Assembly (NCBI GenBank): GCA_910579085.1
Contig: CAJTRU010000049.1
Coordinates: forward strand, 1-27,808
Direction: 5' to 3'
Source: an uncultured Lachnospiraceae bacterium
GTDB taxonomy: Bacteria; Bacillota; Clostridia; Lachnospirales; Lachnospiraceae
DNA length: 27,808 nucleotides
Part shown: positions 8,553 through 15,160 of the stretch, in pieces
Layout: each line of letters starts with the position of its first letter
How positions within the stretch are numbered: position 1 is the first letter of the stretch
Made by a program: the position numbers and the translations under genes
Notes under the pieces: generated by a model
Seen by the model: only the letters and a program-made list of their open reading frames with translations
Database searches by the model: none
What the model was told of the DNA's origin: nothing

Positions 8553-9868
8553 TAAAATATAGGGAAAATAAAAATATTAAGATTTGTAATTTGTATTTAC
8601 TAAAAAAATTAATAGTGCCTGTTATTTGTGTATTTCTTGCTGGTGCATTTTCCAAGCCAGCAGAAGCTTCTGCTAAAAATCCAGATGATGTGGCAAAACT
8701 CCAGAAGTTTGTAAATGAGCAGATTGAAAAAGGTGCTTCCCTGTCTGCAAATATAGAGGAAAGCACCCTTGATGAACAATATAAGTGGGATAAAAATGGA
8801 AACCTTAAAGAGATAAACTGGTATAAGTGTAATTTTACAGGAGATATTAAATTACCTTCGTTTAGCAAACTGAAATATGTGGTTATACGTCTTAGCACTG
8901 GACTTAAATCTATAGATGCTGGCAGAAACCTTTCTTTGCTACAGCTTAATTGCAGGGGATGCGATGATGTTAAATTTTATCTTCCGGCTGCACTTGACAA
9001 GCTTTCTGTTAAAGGATGCAGGAATTTAGAAGTTCTTGATGCAAGCTGGAACAATATTAAATCCATTGATTTATCTGGTAATAAAAAGCTATATTTTTTA
9101 GATATTTTCGGCAATAAAAAATTAAAAGGAATAGATATTAAGTGCTGTCCTGCCATTGAAAACTTATATTTAGCAGGAATGAATTTGACCGAAATAGATG
9201 TTTAAAAAAATACAGAACTTAAAATTTTTAAGTTTAACAGGGCTAAATTTACAAGCATTGATTTAAGTAAAAATAAAAAGCTTGAATATGTAACATGCAG
9301 GGATTGAAGGTTTAAAGACAATGGACTGGTTATAGGAGAAAACTCTAATATATCAATAATTTCATGTAGTGGAAACAAACTTACAAAAATAGATACAAGA
9401 AAATGTATAAACCTTAAAGAATTAGACTGCCGCAATAATAATATCAGGTATTTAGATTTCTTAGGAAACAGGAAACTTAACAGGTTGTTTTGTTCTGGAA
9501 ACCCATTGGGAAAACTAAAACCGGATAATCTAAAAGATTTAACTATGTTATTCTGCAATAATTGCAATTTAGGAAGCATGGATTTAAAAAGGTTAAGGAA
9601 ACTTGAGTATCTTTATTGTGATAACAATAAATTAAAAAAGCTTAATATTTCAGGACTAAAAAATTTAGGATATCTTCATTGCAGGAATAATGTGTTAAAG
9701 TGCCTGGATATAACAAAAAACAGACATTTATATGAACTGCATTGTGAAAATAACAAGATAAAAAAACTTGATATCAGGAATTGTGTAATAAGAATTAGTT
9801 ATGGGGATGAAATTTTTACATATGATGAAGGCATAGTATTGGTTAGAAAACACAAAAATAAAAAATAA
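8549..9868 (+). pseudogene. LRR paralogue interrupted by two in-frame nonsense codons
   Basis: A single frame runs from ATG 8549 to TAA 9866-9868 and encodes signal peptide (ending KPAEA), N-cap (NPDDVAKLQKF), LRR units and C-cap (LDIRNC ... YDEGIVLV). It is broken by TAA at 9203-9205, where paralogues have a serine codon (TCA to TAA), and by TGA at 9305-9307, where they have glycine (GGA to TGA). No frameshift is needed to join the pieces. The first 218 codons could yield a truncated secreted N-cap protein; the part from 9485 could only be a degraded remnant. The 5' end is chimaeric: the leader up to about 8594 matches the start of the gene at 9902, and 8603-8654 is identical to 2818-2869 in the first LRR gene. 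Confidence 0.8.
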
Positions 9869-9901
9869 AAGTGACTGTAAAATAATATATGGAGTTGATG
9901 G

Positions 9902-10516
9902 ATGAAAAATATAGGAAAAGGGAAGATATTAAAAATTGTAATTTGTGCTTTATGTGTATTAATATTTGCCAGTGCATTTCTGGCAGTCCGAAGATGGCTT
10001 CATTCGGAAGGGCTGCATTTTATTATAGGTTATGGGCAGATACATTTATCAAAAATGTGTGAAGGAATTGACCAGGACGGAAATAAAATTGAACCCAGAA
10101 ATATAGTTATAGACGGGGTGGTTACTAAAGACTGGAAGTCAGAAGATTTTTGGAAGCTTGACGGAGAGGTTGATATTGTTGATGGACTGCCAGAAGATGT
10201 ATTTCCATCAAAGGGAGGTGGAATAGTAAAGTTAGACGATGGGTTTTACTTTGTTACTTTTATATTTCCTGATTTTCCAAAAGATAATATAACATCTGGA
10301 TATGAAAGCTTGAATGATGGAAAAGATAATAGGATTGAGGATAAAAGTTGCTTTGCACTTGTATGGATAAAAAATGGTGAAATTGTAATGAAGTTTTACC
10401 AAGGCGCTGATGATACAAATGGATATTATATATATTATTCAGATATTGGAATGTTAGATATTGAAATGTTAGATATTGAACAAATCCAGGCTAAGCTTAA
10501 TAAAGATATAAAATAA
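9902..10516 (+). CDS. Membrane-anchored or secreted protein of unknown function
   Basis: A 204-aa protein I do not recognise. Residues about 9-28 form one hydrophobic N-terminal segment (KIVICALCVLIFASAFLAV) after a basic start: a signal anchor or uncleaved signal peptide. The rest is hydrophilic and acidic, with beta-rich stretches such as DDGFYFVTFIFPDF and CFALVWIKNGEIVMKFY. Near the C-terminus a perfect 15-bp tandem duplication (10451-10465, 10466-10480) gives MLDIEMLDIE. The start at 9902 has GGAG about 8 bases upstream. It is the last gene before a strong terminator, so it probably belongs to the LRR transcription unit. Its 5' region is homologous to the leader of the LRR pseudogene at 8549. 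No LRR units are present. Confidence 0.6.
   Translation: MKNIGKGKILKIVICALCVLIFASAFLAVRRWLHSEGLHFIIGYGQIHLSKMCEGIDQDGNKIEPRNIVIDGVVTKDWKSEDFWKLDGEVDIVDGLPEDVFPSKGGGIVKLDDGFYFVTFIFPDFPKDNITSGYESLNDGKDNRIEDKSCFALVWIKNGEIVMKFYQGADDTNGYYIYYSDIGMLDIEMLDIEQIQAKLNKDIK
10451..10480 (+). repeat. Perfect 15-bp tandem duplication in frame
   Basis: Two adjacent identical 15-base units (ATGTTAGATATTGAA) inside the gene at 9902. The length is a multiple of three, so the frame is kept; this looks like a recent slippage event. Confidence 0.85.
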
Positions 10517-10524
10517 TTTAGAAT

Positions 10525-10567
10525 AAAGCATGTAAGTTTACTATTTGTATATTACATGCTTTGTTTT
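10525..10567 (+). terminator. Strong intrinsic terminator ending the LRR cluster
   Basis: Perfect 11-bp stem (10525-10535 with 10552-10562) followed by GTTTTG. It lies 9 bases after the stop of the 204-aa gene and closes the + strand secretome island. Confidence 0.85.
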
Positions 10568-10631
10568 GTATGTTAATGTCACAGTGCTAAATAAACTTTA
10601 TATATACTATTAATTTAATACAAATACAAGA

Positions 10632-10973
10632 ATGAATTACAATTGTCCTACACCAGACAGGGAATATTGGTGTTTTACATTTGGCGGGGATTTATTTTGT
10701 ATAAGGCTTGTGTGTAATACAGAAACAAACAGGGTTATTGGTTATTTAAAAGAAAAATTATGTATATTAGAAAAAGAGTATTGGAAACTTTACGAAAATT
10801 GTGTTTTTCTTATAAAGAAATTTAATAGTGAACCTCCATATATTAACAGAGACAGGGTTTCTATAGATTTATTACAAAATGGTGAAAAAGATAAAATAAA
10901 ATTATTCAAGAATGGTAAAAGAAGATACCTGTTAAAGCAGGATAAAGAATACTTATGTTTTACATTTGTATGA
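10632..10973 (+). CDS. Doubtful hypothetical protein, 113 aa
   Basis: An open frame with no recognisable family. It has no visible ribosome binding site before ATG 10632. The product has similar segments at both ends (EYWCFTFGG near the start, EYLCFTFV at the very end), suggesting a two-unit repeat cut at the second unit. Cysteine and aromatic residues are frequent. No signal peptide or membrane segment. It could be the remnant of a longer gene; I would not treat it as functional without homologues. Confidence 0.35.
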   Translation: MNYNCPTPDREYWCFTFGGDLFCIRLVCNTETNRVIGYLKEKLCILEKEYWKLYENCVFLIKKFNSEPPYINRDRVSIDLLQNGEKDKIKLFKNGKRRYLLKQDKEYLCFTFV

Positions 10974-10984
10974 CACTGGTGTCA
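10971..10984. repeat. Inverted repeat TGACAC-TG-GTGTCA
   Basis: A near-perfect dyad overlapping the TGA of the 113-aa ORF. It is a possible operator for the gene at 11141, since it lies upstream of that gene's promoter candidate. Its half-site TGACA/TGTCA also occurs in the dyad at 18954-18968. Confidence 0.4.
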
Positions 10985-11053
10985 GAATCAAAAGATAGAT
11001 TTTGTAATGGTTTTTCTATTAATTTATAACATTGATTGTGGAAAGACAGCAGA

Positions 11054-11117
11054 TTATCAAGCTGGTTATGTTTTTTATAATAGAGGGCTGTTATAAAATA
11101 TTATGGTATGTTATAAT
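11054..11117 (+). promoter_or_regulatory. Candidate promoters for the PD-(D/E)XK gene
   Basis: TTATCA (11054-11059), 16 bases, TATAAT (11076-11081) is the better placed match, with a start near 11088. A second extended -10 (TGTTATAAT, 11109-11117) lies closer to the gene but leaves almost no leader. Motif-based only. Confidence 0.4.
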
Positions 11118-11140
11118 AATATAAAAGGAAGGAGTAATAT

Positions 11141-12070
11141 ATGGAAGATACAAGGATACAGTGGCATCCTGGATTTGTTGCAGCGATGAATATGGAATTA
11201 AAGAATGACAGGGAAAAACTGGTTTTTAAGGATGAATACAATCTGAATAAAAAACCGTTAGAAGTAGATTTGCTTGTAATTAAAAAAGAAACAGATATAG
11301 AAATACATAATGAAATAGGGAAGATTTTCCGTGGGCATAATATAATGGAGTATAAGTCACCAGGGGATAGAATGGATATTGATACTTTTTATAAAGTAAC
11401 AGGTTATGCCTGCCTGTATAAATCTTATGGGAAAACAGTGGATGGGATAAAGGCAGATGATGTTACAATATCACTTGTAAGGGAGGCAAAACCTAAGAAA
11501 CTTTTTAAGTATTTTGAAACTAATAATGTGGAAATAACTATGCCTTATAAGGGGATATATTATGTACATGGAATATCGTTGTTTCCGTTACAGATAGTAG
11601 TTACAGGAGAACTTGAACATAAAGACCATGTATGGATTAGGGCACTTACAGATAAAATGGAAAAGGCAGATATGGACAGACTTATAGAAAAATCTGAAAA
11701 TATATATAATGAATTTGACAGAAGAATGGTAGAATCAATACTTGAAGTAGCTTTAAATGCAAATATTAGTTTAATGGAAGATATGAGAGGAGATGCTGGT
11801 ATGAGTGAAACATTGTTAAAAATAATGCGCCCTATGATACTAGAACTGGAAAAGGATGCAGAAACCAGAGGGATAGAACGTGGAATGGAGCGTGGAATGG
11901 AACGTGGGATGGAACGTGGGCTTCAGCGGGGAATGGAGCGCGGGCTGGAAAAAGGCAAGATTATTGGAGCAGTAGAGGTTCTTAGCAGTTTTAATACTAA
12001 TGATGAGATTAAGAAAATAATTATGGAAAAATTTAATCTTAGTGAACAGGATGCAGAAAAGTATCTGTAA
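11141..12070 (+). CDS. Rpn-like PD-(D/E)XK nuclease-fold protein
   Basis: A 309-aa protein whose N-terminal half carries a PD-(D/E)XK pattern: Asp43 in LEVDLLV, then Glu70-Tyr-Lys72 in MEYKSPGD, with a preceding helix containing Glu20. This resembles the Rpn/YhgA-like recombination-promoting nuclease/putative transposase superfamily common in Lachnospiraceae. Residues about 238-270 are arginine/glycine/glutamate repeats (RGMERGMERG...) from seven 12-bp units; comparable charged repeats are frequent before the C-terminus in this superfamily. The last about 45 residues form a small helical tail. The ribosome binding site is AAGGAAGGAG. It is a single-gene unit with promoter and terminator of its own. 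Biological role in this group is unclear: DNA cleavage, recombination or defence are all possible. No transposon ends are visible. Confidence 0.7.
   Translation: MEDTRIQWHPGFVAAMNMELKNDREKLVFKDEYNLNKKPLEVDLLVIKKETDIEIHNEIGKIFRGHNIMEYKSPGDRMDIDTFYKVTGYACLYKSYGKTVDGIKADDVTISLVREAKPKKLFKYFETNNVEITMPYKGIYYVHGISLFPLQIVVTGELEHKDHVWIRALTDKMEKADMDRLIEKSENIYNEFDRRMVESILEVALNANISLMEDMRGDAGMSETLLKIMRPMILELEKDAETRGIERGMERGMERGMERGLQRGMERGLEKGKIIGAVEVLSSFNTNDEIKKIIMEKFNLSEQDAEKYL
11870..11953 (+). repeat. Seven 12-bp coding units (Arg-Gly-Met-Glu type)
   Basis: Tandem 12-base units related to GGAATGGAGCGT run from 11870 to 11953, with the last unit the most diverged. They encode RG-[IML]-[EQ] repeats. 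Unit number is likely to vary between strains, always in frame. Confidence 0.8.
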
Positions 12071-12136
12071 TTATTTACCAGGGTGTGGCTAGAAATGAAT
12101 TTTTAAACATTCCCTTGTATATAGCATATTTATATG

Positions 12137-12179
12137 AAGGTGTATGGAATTATATTCTTTGTTATTCCATACACTTTTT
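12137..12179 (+). terminator. Intrinsic terminator of the PD-(D/E)XK gene
   Basis: Perfect 11-bp stem (12140-12150 with 12164-12174), extended by A-T/G-U pairs, followed by TTTTTA. Confidence 0.85.
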
Positions 12180-12300
12180 AATTTATATAAATTATAATAA
12201 AATTTTACATATAAAAAATATGCAATATTTTTAAAGAACTATTAAAAGAAGCCGTTGCAGTATTTTATAAGTAAAGCATTTAAGTATAGGTTAAAGGTTA

Positions 12301-12331
12301 AAAATAAAGGGCTGGGGTTTTACAGCCCTTT
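12301..12331 (-). terminator. Intrinsic terminator of the hemerythrin fusion gene
   Basis: Perfect 9-bp stem AAAGGGCTG/CAGCCCTTT (12306-12314 with 12323-12331). On the minus strand it is followed by ATTTTTAA. It lies just beyond the stop at 12342. Confidence 0.75.
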
Positions 12332-12341
12332 GTTGTGTTAT

Positions 12342-13730
12342 TTATATTTTTTTCCTTTTAAAAAATGTATCAATATTTTCTTTGATTTTTTCGTCTGGAA
12401 GTGTTTTGATAAGATATCTTTCGGGTTTTAATTCCATTACTGCCTGGACAGTTTTTTTGTCTCTTCTGCTAGTCAGGAAAATAACTGGTATGTCAGCAAT
12501 GTCCTTTTCGGAGCGTATCATTTCCAGGGTTTGTTTTCCATTGCATATAGGCATTTCATAATCCAGCAGGATTAAGTCTGGCTTATCCAGTGTAAGTTTT
12601 TTAATTGCTGACACACTAGAGTCTGCTTCTGATATTTCATAGTTTGAAGCCAGCATATTAGCCATTCTGGTGCGCATAAAACATGAATCATCTACTATAA
12701 GGATTTTGTGTTTTTTGTCAGTATTTTTTGTGTTTGTAGCAGTTTCGTTATTTTTTGCATGTTTTTCAGTTTTATTTTTATGTATATACTTATGTATTGT
12801 TTCCATTGCATTTGCATGGGCAAATGATGGCAGGTCTTTCTTTTTAATAGAAGCAGAACTGGACATGCAAAATGCAAAATATCCATCGTTTGTACTAAAT
12901 AGCAGGCTGCATGAAGGATTTGATTTTTTAAATGAGTTAACAAGCTGCTCATGTGTGAGAAGGTTTTCTTTTTCTATATCGTATAAATCTAAAGATGGGA
13001 TATGTTCCCTGAGTTTTTCCAAAAGCTGCCTTGTAATATACCGTGTGATATTTATAATCATGTCGTCAATTCTTGGGAAGTCTGTATTTAATATTCTTCC
13101 AATAATCTTTAACAGAAAATTTTCTTCAAAGACTAATATAATTTCCCTTTTTTCGCCATTCTGGCTGCGGTAAACCAGGCGGTTACAAATTGTTTTGCCA
13201 AAGTCTTCTCCAGCATAATGCCCGCTTATTTTTTGGGCGTTTAGCTGGAACATGTCATAAGTAAGCTGTACAATAGCTTGTTCTAAAACGCTGATGTCCT
13301 CTTTATGGGGTATTCCAGACCATTTGCTTGATATTTTTCCAACAATCGCCAAATCTTCTGTCTGTGTATGTGCAACTATCCAGCCAATGCATACACCAAG
13401 GAAGTGGCGTACAGAATTTGTTGAATAGTTTGTTTTTTCTAGTTCCATTTCCAGTGCTGGAAGGGTTACGTAACGGAAATCGTCATGAAGGCGTTTATGT
13501 AATTCATAGTCTTTATAATTAATAGAGAGCATATATTTCTCTTCGTGTTCAAAATGTTCTATTGTATGGTTTTTTATATATTTAGCACCTTCCTGGCATC
13601 CCCATTGCTTCTTTTCTTCATCTGAAATAATATTAAACAGCTTATTCATGGTTAAAAAGAGCTGCTTGTGTTCCCTGTCAATATAATCCACACCCAGAGC
13701 ATAATTGTTATGCCATTTTAATTCATTCAC
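12342..13730 (-). CDS. Hemerythrin - CheX-like - response regulator receiver fusion
   Basis: A 462-aa cytoplasmic signalling protein with three parts. Residues 1-130 are a bacteriohemerythrin with the complete diiron ligand set: His21, His59, Glu63, His78, His82, His121 and Asp126, so it should bind oxygen. Residues about 143-295 resemble CheX-type phosphatase/chemotaxis domains; this is a weaker call. A Lys/Asn/Thr-rich linker (about 300-340) leads to a receiver domain with acidic pair Asp347/Asp348, phospho-acceptor Asp390 (LLDYEMP), Thr420 and Lys442. There is no DNA-binding or enzymatic output domain after the receiver. The start codon is GTG (13728-13730), chosen because AAGGAGAG sits 7 bases upstream and the only nearby ATG is out of frame. 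It likely couples oxygen or redox state to chemotaxis or a partner kinase not in this window. Confidence 0.85.
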   Translation of the reverse strand: MNELKWHNNYALGVDYIDREHKQLFLTMNKLFNIISDEEKKQWGCQEGAKYIKNHTIEHFEHEEKYMLSINYKDYELHKRLHDDFRYVTLPALEMELEKTNYSTNSVRHFLGVCIGWIVAHTQTEDLAIVGKISSKWSGIPHKEDISVLEQAIVQLTYDMFQLNAQKISGHYAGEDFGKTICNRLVYRSQNGEKREIILVFEENFLLKIIGRILNTDFPRIDDMIINITRYITRQLLEKLREHIPSLDLYDIEKENLLTHEQLVNSFKKSNPSCSLLFSTNDGYFAFCMSSSASIKKKDLPSFAHANAMETIHKYIHKNKTEKHAKNNETATNTKNTDKKHKILIVDDSCFMRTRMANMLASNYEISEADSSVSAIKKLTLDKPDLILLDYEMPICNGKQTLEMIRSEKDIADIPVIFLTSRRDKKTVQAVMELKPERYLIKTLPDEKIKENIDTFFKRKKI

Positions 13731-14035
13731 GTTATCTCTCCTTATTGTGCAGTAAGCACCTTATTTGGATATAAATAGTTTATAGCTGTAATTGAATGGT
13801 CTGATTGTTTGTAACATTGTAATACCCAGCAAGTATTATATAATATTTCTGGTAATTTTTAATAAGGGATTTAACTATTTTTTTCGCAAAGATTATTTAA
13901 AAATTCACAATATTTCTTGTGTGTAAAGGATATAAATTATATAGGTGTAAATTATATAATAGAAAAGAAATAAACTGCTTGCAGCCAGGCCGGTTTGTTA
14001 TTGTGTTGTTTTAACTTCAATTAAATAAGTATTTT

Positions 14036-14079
14036 AAAATACCTGCTTCTTAAATAGCAAGTTAATTTGCCAGGTATTT
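14036..14079 (-). terminator. Candidate terminator of mrp
   Basis: 9-bp arms AAATACCTG (14037-14045) and CAGGTATTT (14071-14079), with a short inner GCAA/TTGC stem. On the minus strand the stem runs into TATTTTAAAA, a modest T-run. Confidence 0.4.
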
Positions 14080-14090
14080 GTTTATTCCTA

Positions 14091-14108
14091 CAGGAGCATA
14101 TGCTCCTG
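14091..14108. repeat. 18-bp perfect palindrome CAGGAGCATATGCTCCTG
   Basis: Perfect dyad about 40 bases downstream of mrp. It could be part of a transcript-end structure or a protein binding site. No T-run follows directly on either strand. Confidence 0.5.
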
Positions 14109-14148
14109 CAGGAAAGCCGCAACGGGCTTTTTTGCCAGTGGAAGGCAT

Positions 14149-14973
14149 TTATACATTTTCTATTGCTGCGATTGCATCGCCAAACCAGTTACATTCCAGT
14201 TCTTCTACATTGCCTGCGTCACTTGCAGCAGCAATAGCAGGAGCCATAGGGATGCGTCCAAGCACTGGTATGCCATATTCACCAGCAACTTCGTCAAGAT
14301 GGCTTTTGCCAAACATTTCAATGTGTTCACCACAACAAGGACATTCTATATAACTCATGTTTTCAATAATGCCAATAACAGGTACGTCCATCATCTGTGC
14401 CATTTTAACAGCTTTGGAAACAATCATGGAAACGAGTTCCTGTGGGGAGGTGACAATAACAATTCCGTCTACAGGTATAGACTGGAATACAGTAAGTGCT
14501 ACATCACCTGTTCCTGGTGGCATATCTACAAACATATAGTCAACATCTTTCCATATTACATCCTGCCAGAACTGCTTTACAGTACCTGCGATAACAGGGC
14601 CTCTCCATATAACAGGGTCGGTAGTGTTTTCAAGAAGCAGGTTTACTGACATTGTCTGTATGCCTGTCTTGCTGGTAACAGGGAAAATACCATTTTCATC
14701 GCCCATTGCACGTTCTGTTATACCAAATGCTTTAGGGATTGACGGGCCTGTAATATCTGCGTCAAGAACAGCAGTATGGAAGCCTTTTTTCTGGAAATTT
14801 ACAGCAAGCATGGAAGATACCATAGATTTTCCTACTCCGCCTTTGCCACTTATAACACCTATAACCTTTTTGATACTGCTATCTTTGTGAGGTGGCTCTA
14901 ACAGGCTTTCCGGGTCTCTGCTTTCACAGCTGGCACTACAGTTTGAACAGTCATGTGTACATGTTTCATCCAT
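14149..14973 (-). CDS. mrp: Mrp/NBP35 family Fe-S cluster carrier ATPase
   Basis: A 274-aa P-loop protein that carries and delivers Fe-S clusters (ApbC/Mrp/NBP35 family). Residues 1-20 hold a cysteine cluster (Cys5, Cys9, Cys12, Cys16). The deviant Walker A GKGGVGKS is at 43-50, followed by the LDADITGPSIP switch. The central MPPGTGD motif and the C-terminal Cys211/Cys214 pair (ECPCCGEHIEMFG), the usual cluster ligands at the dimer interface, are present. The DUF59 domain found at the N-terminus of longer Mrp proteins is absent, as in many clostridial versions. The ribosome binding site is AGGAGGG 9 bases before ATG. It is transcribed alone from a good promoter in the intergenic region shared with the divergent gene at 15161. 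Confidence 0.93.
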   Translation of the reverse strand: MDETCTHDCSNCSASCESRDPESLLEPPHKDSSIKKVIGVISGKGGVGKSMVSSMLAVNFQKKGFHTAVLDADITGPSIPKAFGITERAMGDENGIFPVTSKTGIQTMSVNLLLENTTDPVIWRGPVIAGTVKQFWQDVIWKDVDYMFVDMPPGTGDVALTVFQSIPVDGIVIVTSPQELVSMIVSKAVKMAQMMDVPVIGIIENMSYIECPCCGEHIEMFGKSHLDEVAGEYGIPVLGRIPMAPAIAAASDAGNVEELECNWFGDAIAAIENV

Positions 14974-15019
14974 AATAAATAACCCTCCTAATTAAATATT
15001 GGTTAAATCTAACATATAT

Positions 15020-15048
15020 AGTATAAACATTTGAAGAGAAAAAATCAA
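15020..15048 (-). promoter_or_regulatory. Sigma-A type promoter of mrp
   Basis: On the minus strand TTGATT (15048-15043) and TATACT (15025-15020) are separated by exactly 17 bases. The predicted start near 15013 gives a leader of about 40 nt with a good ribosome binding site. Confidence 0.6.
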
Positions 15049-15102
15049 ATTTCTGGTTCTATTTAATGTTGTAGTATGAATATAGTTTGATAAGGCAGTG
15101 TG

Positions 15103-15116
15103 GGGCATATATGCCC
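15103..15116. repeat. 14-bp perfect palindrome GGGCATATATGCCC
   Basis: Perfect dyad 45 bases before the ATG of the gene at 15161. It is a candidate operator or hairpin in that gene's leader. Confidence 0.45.
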
Positions 15117-15160
15117 GTTAATAACAATATCCATAAGACGGGTTGGAATGGAGGGATTTG

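Larger units (their letters stand above)
13731..14148. other. 418-bp intergenic region between mrp and the hemerythrin gene
   Basis: No plausible gene. It holds the candidate mrp terminator (14036-14079), an 18-bp palindrome (14091-14108), a short GC-richer hairpin (14113-14130) and a pair of TAAATTATATA direct repeats (13933-13943, 13948-13958). The promoter of the hemerythrin gene should lie here on the minus strand, but I could not pick one convincingly. Confidence 0.6.

Noticed and set aside
3300..9800. Regularly spaced repeats that might suggest a CRISPR array or satellite DNA
   Set aside because: The periodicity of about 63 bases comes from 21-residue LRR codons in frame; units are diverged and there are no identical repeats with unique spacers.
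8549..9868. Stop-codon reassignment as an explanation for the two internal stops
   Set aside because: Both TAA and TGA would need to be read as sense, yet neighbouring genes end properly at these codons.
14113..14133. AAAGCC-GCAACG-GGCTTT hairpin with T-run as a + strand terminator
   Set aside because: No + strand gene ends upstream of it, and on the minus strand, where mrp ends, no T-run follows.
14078..14353. A 91-codon + strand open frame over the end of mrp
   Set aside because: Overlaps the conserved Mrp C-terminus in antisense, has no ribosome binding site and includes the palindrome region.
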